64,000 nt of DNA from DATFVA01 sp963721075 (GTDB taxonomy: Bacteria; Bacteroidota; Ignavibacteria; Ignavibacteriales; Ignavibacteriaceae). A model generated the notes under the pieces. The model had not been told where the DNA came from. It searched no databases and saw nothing but the letters and a program-made list of their open reading frames with translations. The translations under genes were made by a program, and so were the position numbers. Shown here piece by piece: positions 9,008 through 19,455 of this stretch. Each line of letters starts with the position of its first letter. The first letter of the stretch is position 1. The stretch is taken from contig CAVRHV010000005.1 of NCBI GenBank assembly GCA_963721075.1, positions 310,001 through 374,000 of the forward strand, written 5' to 3'.

Positions 9008-9086
9008 ATTCACCCGGCTAGTGTGCTGTCGGGGTAACACTATTGAATTCCCGTATATTGGAATGCTGGAATTCCGCCGGGTGAAT
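9008..9086. repeat. Branched inverted-repeat element (three-way-junction shape)
   Basis: The outer arms ATTCACCCGGC (9008-9018) and GCCGGGTGAAT (9076-9086) are perfectly complementary. Inside are two more perfect pairs: TAGTGT/ACACTA (9019-9024, 9037-9042) and GAATTCC/GGAATTC (9045-9051, 9068-9074). Together they fold into one closing stem with two hairpins. It lies between convergent genes. On the minus strand the closing stem is followed by TTTTT, so it could act as a terminator for the beta-helix gene. Confidence 0.6.
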
Positions 9087-9117
9087 AAAACAATGATGTA
9101 ATCTTAACTCTGAATAC

Positions 9118-10552
9118 TTATTTAACGACTAAAAGTTTCCTTGTGGATGAAAAATTACCCGATTCCAGTCTATAAAAATAAACTCCGCTCGATATCTTAA
9201 AATCTTCAGCATTAAATCTGATACTATATGTTCCCTCCTGTTTCTCTCCTTTAAAAAGTACCGCAATCTGGCTGTCCAAGCAGATTGTAAACCTTCAGTG
9301 AAATAAAACTTCTGGAAGGGACTGAAAATCTTATAGTTGTTTCCGGGTTAAATGGATTCGGGTAATTCTGATAAAGTTGAAAACCACCGGGGATATTACT
9401 GCCGGATCCTTTTTCTCTAATAGACGTTAATACTGCCGGAAGGATACTGCTCATCGGGCCTCCATAAGCACCCATATCATTTTTTAATGTACCCTGTGAC
9501 GGATATAGGGCAAACCCCGGATTACCAGGGTCCTCCGGATCATTATAAATTATAGAAGGATCTCCGGCATCAATGCAGGGTGAATCAGAACCCGGAAGAT
9601 ACATCTCACCAAATATAGGATCCTGATCAATATTACCGTCACCTGTAAAGCCTCCTTCAACATCACTGTAAGTTATATTGGCTGTCCCGCCGCTGGTGAG
9701 GGCAATCTGGCCGCCGGTAGTCTGCGTATTTCCCCATATAATATTATTCTTAGCTTCAATCGTAGTTGACCATATGAGTATTCCACCGCCTTTTCCCTTG
9801 TTGCCGCCGCTTCCGGTTACGGAGTTATAGGCAATTACATTATTTTCAATTACCGTTGCTCCCATAGCCAGCGTCCATACTCCGCCGCCTCCGAAATCCT
9901 CTCCACCGCTGTTATTTATTATGATATTATTTTTCATCTCCCCGGCTGCATAATTCCAGACAACACCCGCACCGTAGTGTCCTTTATTGTTGGCAATGAT
10001 ATTATTATAAATATGTGCATTACTGTCGCCGGCTCTTATTCCTCCTCCTCCGGCACTGGTAACACCCGTGCGGTCGACCGCTTCGTTATTTATGATCAGG
10101 TTATTTTTAATAGTCGGAGAAGAAAGAGTTATAAGTATTCCGCCTCCCTCGCGGTAAATTCCGGCGCCATGCTCATCTACCCACTTTGTTCCTGTGCCGC
10201 CGGTAAGTGTAAATCCCGTCAGTACAGCAGTACTGTCCTCTCCTGATACAATTCTTACACAGCTTGCAGAATCAGGCTGAGTCGGACTGCTTCCGTCTAT
10301 TACGGTATTCAGAATATGTGACGGATCATTATCAAGTATGTATCTGCTTGCCACAATTATATTTTTACCTGAAAAATTTATATTCTCGAAATATGTTCCT
10401 TCGGCAGCAAGGACAGTATCACCGTTTTGAGAAGCATTTATTGCAGCCTGAATTGAACCGTATTCATCAGGAACATTCAGAACTCTCGCTTCAAATAGTC
10501 CCTGGAAAAGAATTCCAAGAAAAAAACACAGGCTCAGAAAAAACCGGATCAT
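9118..10552 (-). CDS. Secreted right-handed beta-helix protein with type IX sorting domain (frameshifted)
   Basis: About 477 residues after correction. An N-terminal Sec signal (about 1-22) is followed by pectate-lyase-like parallel beta-helix repeats (IQAAINASQNGDTVLAAEGTY..., many N-N-I-I rungs, about 30-310). A C-terminal sorting domain starts with FQLYQNYPNPFNPETTIRF. The first frame stops at 9251, but the +1 frame continues as QIAVLFKGEKQEGTY...SGVYFYRLESG...KLLVVK to TAA at 9118. One extra base near 9270-9273 (CAGCCAG) explains the break. It is probably exported across the outer membrane by the type IX system and attached or released. The ligand, likely a polysaccharide, is inferred from fold only. 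Confidence 0.85.
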
Positions 10553-10671
10553 TTAATCCTCCGTACTTTATTATTATTGAATTCTGGCAGAAATTTATAA
10601 GGAGGAGGAGCTAAAATCGTCCTGATACACGAATCCGAACCATTTTTATAACCAGAGGTTTGATGAAAGGT

Positions 10672-11850
10672 CTAAGAAGCTGATTTCTGAACCGAATGAT
10701 GTGAGTGGTACGGCAGGTATTTCTTCCTGTACTCCGTTGGGGTTATCCCTGTATACTTTTTGAATGTTGTATTAAACGCCGATTTCGAGTTAAATCCCAC
10801 ACCGTAAAGTACCTCAAGAACAGTCATTTTTCTTTTAGCGGGATTAGAGAGGATCATTTTTGCATCATCTATTCTGTAGCTGTTTATAAAATCGAAGAAA
10901 TTCTGATTTCTTTTCTCATTAATGATTTTCGATAAAATTCTTGGATTCATCTCCAGCCGCTCCGAAAGTTCTTTAAGCGTCAGGGTTGAAGCTAAATACG
11001 GCTTTTCAGATGACATGTAATTCATTAGTCTCGACAGGTATTTTTCTGACTCCTCCTCCGGAATAGCAGGATGATCATTTTTAGAGTCAGGCAATTCCTT
11101 TTCAATACCGAAAAACTGCATCGGCTGCTTCAATCCTTTATAAATAACAAGATTTGCGAAAACAAAATTAATTGCAATTGATATAAAGGTGAGATAGCCT
11201 GAGATTTCGGGAGAAATTCCGGTTGTATTACGAAGCAGAAAATGCGAAAAATCAATCAGCCACATGAACAGGAATGCATATATAACTAGTTCAAGCCAGC
11301 CCAGTTCCAGATGATTAATCATAGAATACAAAGATTTAATTCTCCGGCTGTAATTTGTTACCAGGAGCAGTGTCACTGTCATATAGATCAGTATCTGAAT
11401 ATTCATGAGGAGACTTATCCAAAACCCAAGAGAATGGGGAAGTACGCTTCCCTGCTGCACCATCTGAATTTTCAGAGAAGTTGGTTCAAAATGAAAATAA
11501 ATCGCGTATAACAGGTTATACACAAGAAAGGGTATTAAATGGAGCAGATCGGTCTTCTTCAGCTGAAATTTATCTTTTGTAAGCGATTTTGTATAAAGAA
11601 ATAACAGTGGTCCGAAAAGAAATCCAAATGAAGTTCCAATGAAGAAGAAGTGAACGCCCTCAGGCATAATATAATCTGAGAACGCAAATAAAAGGTAACC
11701 GACGAGGTACATTGCATTTGTAAAAAGGAATCCTGAGAGCAGAAGCTGATTTAAACGGTTTCCCTTTTTCAGGTTAAGCAGGAAGAAGGAGAAAATGAAC
11801 AGCTGCAGTGCTGCAATGATCGCTATGATGTCAGTAAGCGAAATTCTCAT
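10672..11850 (-). CDS. Membrane-embedded AraC-family transcriptional regulator
   Basis: A 392-residue protein. The N-terminal 230 residues form about seven hydrophobic helices. The C-terminal 100 residues are an AraC/XylS double helix-turn-helix ending in the signature VLYGVGFNSKSAFNTTFKKYTGITPTEYR (written here with its key features GF.S.S.F...FKK.TG.TP..YR). This architecture is common in Bacteroidota, where the membrane part is thought to sense an envelope or extracellular cue. It diverges from leuS across a 160-bp AT-rich gap that must hold both promoters. Target genes are unknown. Confidence 0.88.
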   Translation of the reverse strand: MRISLTDIIAIIAALQLFIFSFFLLNLKKGNRLNQLLLSGFLFTNAMYLVGYLLFAFSDYIMPEGVHFFFIGTSFGFLFGPLLFLYTKSLTKDKFQLKKTDLLHLIPFLVYNLLYAIYFHFEPTSLKIQMVQQGSVLPHSLGFWISLLMNIQILIYMTVTLLLVTNYSRRIKSLYSMINHLELGWLELVIYAFLFMWLIDFSHFLLRNTTGISPEISGYLTFISIAINFVFANLVIYKGLKQPMQFFGIEKELPDSKNDHPAIPEEESEKYLSRLMNYMSSEKPYLASTLTLKELSERLEMNPRILSKIINEKRNQNFFDFINSYRIDDAKMILSNPAKRKMTVLEVLYGVGFNSKSAFNTTFKKYTGITPTEYRKKYLPYHSHHSVQKSAS

Positions 11851-12010
11851 TTTTAAATTGCCTGAAATTATTTATTAATGATATGCAATTTATTTATTAA
11901 TATCTATGACAGTAATTAATTCTTAATGTGATGACCTGCGGCATTTATTTGAATTCCCTCGCATTTTCGGTAAATTTGAAGTTAATTTTTAAATCCGGAC
12001 CGAAGAAAAA

Positions 12011-14477
12011 ATGAGATATCCTTTTTCCGAAATTGAACCTAAATGGCAGAAATTCTGGACGGATAATAAAGTAGCCAGAACAGATCTCAGCAAAACTGAT
12101 AATAAGCTATATTCACTGGTGATGTTTATTTATCCCTCCGGTGCAAAGCTTCATATAGGACACTGGTATAATTACGGACCCAATGATTCCTGGGCAAGGT
12201 ATAAAAAATTAACCGGCTATAACGTATTTGAGCCTATTGGTTATGATGCTTTTGGACTGCCTGCGGAAAACTATGCAATCAAATCCGGGGTTCATCCTTA
12301 TGATAGTACGATGCAGAATATTGAGGACATTCGTCAGCAGTTGAAAAAAATGGGCTGTATGTATGACTGGGATGCGGAACTGATGACATGCGATCCTGAA
12401 TATTATAAATGGAACCAGTGGCTGTTCTTAAAGCTTTACGAAAAAGGACTTGCATACAGGAAAAATGCGCCCGTTAACTGGTGTCCGAATGACCAGACTG
12501 TGCTTGCCAATGAGCAGGTTACAGCCGATGGTACCTGCGAACGCTGCGGAACAGTTGTGGTGCAGAAGAACCTGACTCAATGGTTTTTTAAGATCACTGA
12601 ATATGCAGAAGAACTTCTTCAGGGACTCGATACCATAAACTGGCCTGAAAAAACGAAGCTAATGCAGCGAAACTGGATTGGCAAAAGTGAAGGTGCGGAA
12701 GTTAACTTTAAGGTTGACGGGAGCGATGAAGTGATATCTGTTTTTACAACACGTCCCGATACGCTTTACGGAGTAACTTATGTGGTGCTCGCCCCGGAAC
12801 ACCCTCTGGTTGATAAACTCACAGCACCTGAATATAAAGCGGATGTTGATGCCTACAGAGAGGGCGTAAAACTGCTGTCGGAAATTGAGCGAACTTCTAC
12901 GGTAAAAGAGAAAACCGGAACTCCGATAGGAGCTTATGCAATTAATCCGGTAAGCAGCGAAAAGATACCAATCTGGATAGCCGATTATGCACTTCTGACT
13001 TACGGGACCGGCTGTGTAATGGCAGTACCGGGACATGATGAACGCGATTTTGAATTTGCAAAGAAATTCGCGCTGCCCATTAAGAAAGTGATCCTTGAAC
13101 CAGGTACAGATGTCGATGTGGAATTAGAGAAGGCGTATACCGGAACAGGTAAAATGGTATTCTCCGACGAGTTTAATGGACTGGATTCAGAAATAGGCAA
13201 ACAGAGGATTATCGAATACCTTGAACTCAGGAAATTTGGAAAAAGGAAAATTAATTACCGACTCAGGGACTGGCTTATATCAAGGCAGAGATACTGGGGC
13301 ACACCCATTCCCGTTATCCATTGTCCGGTTTGCGGAATTGTTCCGGTTGATGAAAAGGACTTACCGGTTACTCTTCCTTATGAAGTTGAGTTTAAACCTT
13401 CGGGTGAATCTCCGCTTACAACCAATCCTGATTTTATAAATGTTAAATGTCCTAAATGCGGAACAGATGCAAAACGGGATGCGGATACTATGGATACTTT
13501 TGTTGATTCTTCATGGTATTATTTCCGGTATCTGGATCCTCATATAAAAGACGCACCTTTTAACAGGGACAAAAACTGATAAATGGGTGCCAGTAGATAT
13601 GTATGTGGGAGGAGCTGAACATGCAACAATGCACCTGCTTTACGCAAGGTTCATTCATAAATTCTTAAGAGACCTGGGATGGACTGACAGTAATGAACCT
13701 TTTCAGAACCTTCTTCATCAGGGTACTATTACTAATGAAGGCGCGAAGATGTCAAAGTCGCGCGGCAATGTAGTTAATCCCGATGAGTTCACCTCAAATT
13801 ACGGATCTGATGTCTTCAGGATGTACCTTATGTTTATGGGTCCCTACGAACTCGGCGGCGACTGGAGCGATAAAGGTATTTCAGGAGTTGACAGGTTTGT
13901 GCAGAGAAGCTATGAGCTGTTCAACAGATTCAGCGGTTTATCCGAACAAACTTCAGCAAAGGATAAATTTGACATAGATGCACTTAATGAAGATGAAAAA
14001 GCAGTTTACAGGAAGACGAATCAGACAGTAAAGAAATTTGAAGAAGAGATAAGCAATTTCAGATTCAATACAGCAATTGCTTCACTGATGGAATTAATAA
14101 ATGAACTTAAAAATATTGATAAATGTTCAGATGATATTAAAGTTTACTCTCTCAGCCGGTTTTCTGTACTTCTTGGTTCCGTAGCTCCACACCTGGCGGA
14201 AGAATGCTGGCAGATACTCGGGAATACAGAGTCACTGTTTGTTAACCCAATATGGTACAAATATGATGAAGCTGCTCTTGTGGCTGATACAGTTAACATT
14301 GCCGTGCAGGTTAACGGAAAACTCAGAGATACAATTGAAGTTCCGCTCAACAGTGAGCAGGCAGATGTAAAGAAATCAGTATTTGAGAATGAAAAGGTAC
14401 TCAAACACACCGAGGGGAAGAACATTGTGAAAGAAATATATGTTAAGAATAAAATTTATAATATAGTTGTTAAATAA
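12011..14477 (+). CDS. leuS: Leucyl-tRNA synthetase (frameshifted)
   Basis: Charges tRNA-Leu with leucine in the cytoplasm. Class I signatures: HIGH at residues 48-51 and KMSKS near 13749. A zinc-type Cys cluster and a CP1 editing domain (TTRPDTLYGVTYVVLAPEHP, near 12750) are also seen. The first frame stops at 13577-13579 and the rest resumes in the +1 frame. At the break GGGACAAAAACTGAT contains one A too many: with four A the reading is NRDKTDKWVPVDMYVGG, and a continuous 821-residue enzyme of normal length results. Because the gene is essential and everything else is intact, a sequence error in the A-run is more likely than a true mutation. serS follows in the same direction after 37 nt. 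Confidence 0.95.
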
Positions 14478-14514
14478 AAAGAATTTATAACCCAAAACAT
14501 CAGAAACTTACTAA

Positions 14515-15792
14515 ATGCTTGATCTAAAATTTATCCGTGAAAATCCCGAAGCAGTAAAGCAGGGCATAAATAACAAGAATGAAAAAGACAGAGTCGATGA
14601 GATTCTGGGTCTCGACGAAAAAAGAAGGGAGCTGATACTTCGGGGAGATGAGTTGAAATCAGAAAGAAACCAGGTTTCATCTCAAATTCCGGTACTGAAG
14701 AAACAGGGGAAGGATGTTTCCGAACTGCTTTCATCGATGAAAGTTGTGTCTGACCAGATTGCTGATATTGATACCCGGCTTCGTGAAGTGGAAAACGATT
14801 TAAACGAGATCCTGATGTATGTTCCAAATATGCCGCACGAATCTGTTCCTGTCGGTAAAACTGCTGATGACAATGTTGAAGTAAGACAATGGACTCCGGA
14901 AGGATTCTCATTTGATAATAAAAGTAAAACTTTAGATCACCTGGAGCTTGGAAAGAAATTAAAAATACTGGATTTTGAGCGCGGAGCAAAGATATCCGGG
15001 TCGGGATTCCCTCTATATTTAGGTAAAGGTGCAACATTAGAAAGAGCTTTAATTAATTTTATGCTCGACTATCACCTGCAGAACCACAACTATACCGAGG
15101 TGTTTCCGCCTTTCCTGGTCAACCGTGAATCGATGAAAGGAACCGGGCAGCTTCCAAAGATGGAAGATGACATGTATGCTATCGATAAAGATGAGCTTTA
15201 TCCTATTCCTACAGCGGAGGTCCCGATAACAAATATTTACAGGAATGAGATAATCAATGAGAGTGAACTTCCAATCAGGCACGTAGGTTACTCAGCCTGT
15301 TTCAGAAGAGAAGCAGGATCATACGGAAAAGAATCAAAAGGCTTCCTGCGGGTACATCAGTTTAACAAAGTCGAGATGGTAAAACTGGTGAAACCAGAAA
15401 CTTCATATGATGAGCTTGAAGCTCTCGTGAACGATGCGGAAGATATTTTGAAGGCGTTAAAAATCCCATACAGAATTTTATTATTATGTACTGGCGATTT
15501 AAGTTTTTCGGCCGCGAAGTGCTATGATATTGAAACATGGTCGCCTGCAGAGAACCGCTGGCTTGAAGCTTCGTCGTGCAGCAATTTTGAAAATTTCCAG
15601 GCCAGGCGAGCAAACATAAGGTTCAGACCGGAGACAACAAAGAAACCCGAGTTTGTTCATACACTCAACGGTTCGGGACTAGCAACAAGCAGGCTGATGG
15701 TTTCTATACTTGAAAATTACCAGACCGGAGATGGGAAAATTACCGTCCCTGAAGTATTGCGAAAATACACCGGCTTTGATATTATAGACTAG
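14515..15792 (+). CDS. serS: Seryl-tRNA synthetase
   Basis: A 425-residue class II synthetase of normal length. The N-terminal helical arm that contacts the long variable arm of tRNA-Ser covers about residues 1-110. Motif 2 (FRREAGSYGKESKGFLRVHQF) and motif 3 (NGSGLATSRLMVSILENYQ) of the catalytic core are intact. It charges tRNA-Ser and also tRNA-Sec where present. It lies 37 nt after leuS and is probably cotranscribed. Start ATG at 14515 gives the canonical MLDLKFIREN beginning. Confidence 0.97.
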   Translation: MLDLKFIRENPEAVKQGINNKNEKDRVDEILGLDEKRRELILRGDELKSERNQVSSQIPVLKKQGKDVSELLSSMKVVSDQIADIDTRLREVENDLNEILMYVPNMPHESVPVGKTADDNVEVRQWTPEGFSFDNKSKTLDHLELGKKLKILDFERGAKISGSGFPLYLGKGATLERALINFMLDYHLQNHNYTEVFPPFLVNRESMKGTGQLPKMEDDMYAIDKDELYPIPTAEVPITNIYRNEIINESELPIRHVGYSACFRREAGSYGKESKGFLRVHQFNKVEMVKLVKPETSYDELEALVNDAEDILKALKIPYRILLLCTGDLSFSAAKCYDIETWSPAENRWLEASSCSNFENFQARRANIRFRPETTKKPEFVHTLNGSGLATSRLMVSILENYQTGDGKITVPEVLRKYTGFDIID

Positions 15793-15874
15793 TTTAATCG
15801 AGCGTTTACAGATACAATTTACGGCATTCTGACCCTGTCCATAACGGACAGAGGTATGATATGGTATTATCTTT

Positions 15875-17623
15875 ATGAAGAATTTATTCACGTTAAAAAA
15901 ATATTTCCTGAGGTACAGGAAAAAACTTGGCTGGGGCATAGTATTTATTATACTTTCCAATATCGGGGCCGTCTATATTCCTCTCCTGCTGAAGGACGCA
16001 ATCAATTCATTCGATAAAAACGTAACAGTGGATCAGCTCTTTCACTATGGTCTGCTTATTGTAATTGCGGCAGTTTTCGCCGGTACATTCAGGTTCTTTA
16101 TCAGGCAGACTATAATTGTTGTCTCAAGAGAAATTGAATACGATCTGCGGGAAGACTTCTGGGCACATATCCAGAGACTACCGCTGAGGTACTTTCAGAA
16201 TAATTCTACCGGCAACGTAATGGCTCATGCCACAAATGATATAAATGCGGTAAGGATGTTCCTGGGACCAGCTGTAATGTACTCAATGGATACTACCATC
16301 AGACTGACAATGGTGATTGCGTTAATGATGTCACTGAATTTTTCCTTAACGATTTACACTTTGCTGCCTCTGCCGATGCTTTCTTTCCTGGTTTATAAGA
16401 TTGGAAAGAAAATCCACGAGAGGTTTACTAAAATCCAGGAAAAGTTTGCCGAGCTTACAACAAAAGCGCAGGAAAACTTTTCGGGTATCCGTGTCATCAA
16501 ATCCTATGTAAGGGAGGAAGGGGAAATTGAATCATTTAAGGAGATGAGCCGCGACTACCTGGAAAAAAATATGCGGATGGTGAAGGTTCAGGCAATGTTA
16601 ATGCCGATTTTGTTTCTTATTACCGGGCTTTCACTGATTATCGTGGTGCTTGTTGGCGGCGGCAAAATAATCTCCGGTTCAATGGATCTGGGCGAACTTA
16701 CAGCATTTATATTTTACCTGGGTATTCTTATCTGGCCAATGATAGCATTCGGCTGGGTTGTGAACATTGTTCAGCAGGGCGAGGCGAGTATGAAGAGACT
16801 GAATAAGATATTTCATGAACCTTATGAGATTGAAGATGATGAGAATACCGACAAAAATATCACCCGATTAAAAGGAGAAATTGAATTCCGTAAAGTGTCC
16901 TTCAAATACGGTGAGCATCTTCCGTATGTGCTGAAAGATATCGACCTGAAAATACCCGCAGGTTCAACTGTAGCTGTAATGGGATTTACAGGCAGCGGAA
17001 AAACAACACTAATAAACCTCATTCCCAGACTCTACGACGTGACCGGGGGGGAACTGCTGATAAACGGGAAGAATATTAAGAAGATCCCCCTTGATGTGCT
17101 CAGAAAAAATATCGGTTATGTTCAGCAGGAACCTTTTCTTTTTTCTGACACCCTTATGAACAATATCTCCTACGGTGCAAAAGAGGTAAGTCTTGAGAAA
17201 GTGAAAGAAGTTTCTTCAATCGCCAATTTTGATAAGGATGTTGAATCTTTCCCGCATGGATACGAAACCATCAGCGGGGAAAGAGGTATTACTTTATCGG
17301 GTGGTCAGAAACAGAGAGCAACACTTGCAAGGGCGCTGGCTGTTGACCCGGAAATACTGATACTTGATGATTCTTTTTCATCTGTTGATACCAACACTGA
17401 AGAGGAAATATTAAGGAACCTGAAAAAGTTTATGAAAGGAAGAACAAGTTTAATTATAAGTCACAGAATATCGACAGTAAAAGATGCTGATAAGATAATT
17501 GTTCTTTCTGACGGAAAAATAGCCGAAGAAGGAACTCATGAACAGTTAGTGTCACAGAATGGAATTTATGCTGATCTGCATTACAAGCAGCTGCTTGAAA
17601 AAGAGCTTGAGGAGTTAAAATAA
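15875..17623 (+). CDS. ABC exporter subunit with degenerate catalytic site
   Basis: A 582-residue half-transporter with a six-helix transmembrane domain (about 1-310) and an ATPase domain. The ATPase has Walker A GFTGSGKTT, a canonical ABC signature LSGGQ and Walker B ILILDDSFSSVD. The residue after the Walker B aspartate is Asp rather than catalytic Glu, as in the degenerate partner of heterodimeric exporters such as YheI/YheH or TM287/288. Four bases separate it from the second half-transporter, which has the consensus Glu, so they almost certainly form one heterodimer. The substrate cannot be told from sequence; lipids or drugs are typical for the family. Confidence 0.92.
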   Translation: MKNLFTLKKYFLRYRKKLGWGIVFIILSNIGAVYIPLLLKDAINSFDKNVTVDQLFHYGLLIVIAAVFAGTFRFFIRQTIIVVSREIEYDLREDFWAHIQRLPLRYFQNNSTGNVMAHATNDINAVRMFLGPAVMYSMDTTIRLTMVIALMMSLNFSLTIYTLLPLPMLSFLVYKIGKKIHERFTKIQEKFAELTTKAQENFSGIRVIKSYVREEGEIESFKEMSRDYLEKNMRMVKVQAMLMPILFLITGLSLIIVVLVGGGKIISGSMDLGELTAFIFYLGILIWPMIAFGWVVNIVQQGEASMKRLNKIFHEPYEIEDDENTDKNITRLKGEIEFRKVSFKYGEHLPYVLKDIDLKIPAGSTVAVMGFTGSGKTTLINLIPRLYDVTGGELLINGKNIKKIPLDVLRKNIGYVQQEPFLFSDTLMNNISYGAKEVSLEKVKEVSSIANFDKDVESFPHGYETISGERGITLSGGQKQRATLARALAVDPEILILDDSFSSVDTNTEEEILRNLKKFMKGRTSLIISHRISTVKDADKIIVLSDGKIAEEGTHEQLVSQNGIYADLHYKQLLEKELEELK

Positions 17624-17626
17624 TTT

Positions 17627-19420
17627 ATGGCTAACGATTATAGAAGTGAAGAAGAAGTTTTAGGCAAAGCGTACGATTCAAAACTGATGAAACGTCTGCT
17701 CGGCTACATCAAGCCTTACCGGAAGTACGTCATATTTGCGATTCTTATGAATATAGTTGTAGCCTCTCTCATTCCACTGCGTCCCTATCTTACGAAAGTG
17801 GCCGTTGACGATTATATAACGAAATCAAATTATCATGGTCTGGTAATAATAAGTCTTATCCTTCTCGGCGTGCTGTTATTTCAGGCGGTAATACAATATT
17901 TCCTGACATATTTTACTCAATACCTGGGACAAAAGACACTGTATGATCTGCGTACACAGCTCTTTCAGCACACGCAGAAGCTTGCTCTTAAGTTCTTTGA
18001 CAGAACACCGATAGGAAGGATAGTAACCAGGACTACGAACGACGTGGAAGCCTTAAGCGAGCTGTTCTCGTCCGGCATAGTTATGATCTTCAGCGATATT
18101 TTTAATATTGTCTGGATACTTGTATTCATGTTTTATATGGATATCAACCTGTCTCTGGTAACATTATCGGTTTTCCCGGTTCTTATCTACGGAACTTTTC
18201 TTTTCAGGAAGAAAGCCCGTGAGAGCTATCGTGATGTAAGACTCCATCTGGCAAGACTGAATTCGTATATGCAGGAACACGTCACGGGAATGAACGTTGT
18301 ACAGATCTTCAGGAAAGAGAGAGACGAGCTTAAACGGTTTCTGTCAATAAATTCGGACTACCGGAGTGCTAATATAAAATCGGTTTTCTACTATGCACTT
18401 TTCTACCCGGGTGTGGAAATTTTAAGCTCAATCGCCATTGGTCTTATCATATGGTACGGCGGCGGAGAGATAATACACAGCACCCTTACCATCGGTACGA
18501 TTTTCGCATTCCTTCAGTTTACGGAAATGTTTTTCCGTCCCATCAGGGATCTGTCTGAAAAATATAATATAATGCAGACAGCTATGGCCTCATCCGAAAG
18601 GATATTCAGGCTGCTTGATAACAAGACATTCGTTAAAAATCCGGAAAACCCGGTAAGACTGGAAAAGGTTGAAGGAGGTATTGAATTTAAAGATGTCTGT
18701 TTTGCTTATAATGAAGAAGACTATGTGCTGAAGAATATCTCATTTAAGATAAATCCGGGAGAAACGATCGCCATTGTAGGGCATACCGGTGCAGGTAAAA
18801 CAAGCATTATAAACATACTCAGCCGATTCTACGATATTCAGAAAGGCTCCATTCTGCTTGACGGTACAGACATCAGAACGATCGATAAAAGAGAGCTAAG
18901 AAAGTACATCTCAATTGTACTACAGGATGTTTTTCTTTTCTCGGGCACTATAAAATCGAACATTAATATGAACAATGAAGATATTCCATTCGAGAAAGTA
19001 GTGAATGCCGCGAAGCTTGTGGGAGCTGACAAATTTATTAACCTGCTGCCTAACAAATTTGATGAGGAAGTTAAGGAGAGAGGATCGACTCTGAGTGTAG
19101 GTCAGAAGCAGCTTATTTCATTTGCAAGGGCCCTGGCTTACGACCCCAGGATACTTGTACTTGATGAGGCAACATCAAGTGTTGACACAGAAACAGAAAT
19201 ACTCATTCAGCGTGCTATCGAGAAGCTTCTTGTGGGCAGAACGGCAATTGTTATAGCTCACAGGCTCTCAACCATCCAAAGCGCCGATAAGATCATAGTC
19301 ATGCATAAGGGTGAGATAAGGGAAACCGGAAATCATCAGGAACTACTTGCAAAACGAGGAATTTATTATAAATTATACCAGCTTCAATATAAAGATCAGG
19401 AGATCATTAAAGCTGTCTAA
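17627..19420 (+). CDS. ABC exporter subunit with consensus catalytic site
   Basis: A 597-residue half-transporter with transmembrane domain (about 25-335) and ATPase domain. Walker A is GHTGAGKTS and Walker B ILVLDEATSSVD has the catalytic Glu. The signature motif is LSVGQKQ, slightly off the LSGGQ consensus. In heterodimeric exporters this pairing (good Glu, altered signature) matches a partner with altered Glu and good signature, exactly what the preceding gene provides. It probably acts in the inner membrane exporting a hydrophobic compound. fbp follows 35 nt downstream. Confidence 0.93.
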   Translation: MANDYRSEEEVLGKAYDSKLMKRLLGYIKPYRKYVIFAILMNIVVASLIPLRPYLTKVAVDDYITKSNYHGLVIISLILLGVLLFQAVIQYFLTYFTQYLGQKTLYDLRTQLFQHTQKLALKFFDRTPIGRIVTRTTNDVEALSELFSSGIVMIFSDIFNIVWILVFMFYMDINLSLVTLSVFPVLIYGTFLFRKKARESYRDVRLHLARLNSYMQEHVTGMNVVQIFRKERDELKRFLSINSDYRSANIKSVFYYALFYPGVEILSSIAIGLIIWYGGGEIIHSTLTIGTIFAFLQFTEMFFRPIRDLSEKYNIMQTAMASSERIFRLLDNKTFVKNPENPVRLEKVEGGIEFKDVCFAYNEEDYVLKNISFKINPGETIAIVGHTGAGKTSIINILSRFYDIQKGSILLDGTDIRTIDKRELRKYISIVLQDVFLFSGTIKSNINMNNEDIPFEKVVNAAKLVGADKFINLLPNKFDEEVKERGSTLSVGQKQLISFARALAYDPRILVLDEATSSVDTETEILIQRAIEKLLVGRTAIVIAHRLSTIQSADKIIVMHKGEIRETGNHQELLAKRGIYYKLYQLQYKDQEIIKAV

Positions 19421-19455
19421 TTTCACCATTTTTAACTAACCAGGAGAGTCACATC

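Noticed and set aside
13560..13600. Programmed frameshift in leuS and the other broken genes
   Set aside because: Sites share no slippery sequence, stop context or downstream structure, and the host genes are unrelated; insertion error is simpler.
14531..15037. 168-codon open frame antisense to serS
   Set aside because: Shadow of an intact, conserved synthetase; no supporting signals.
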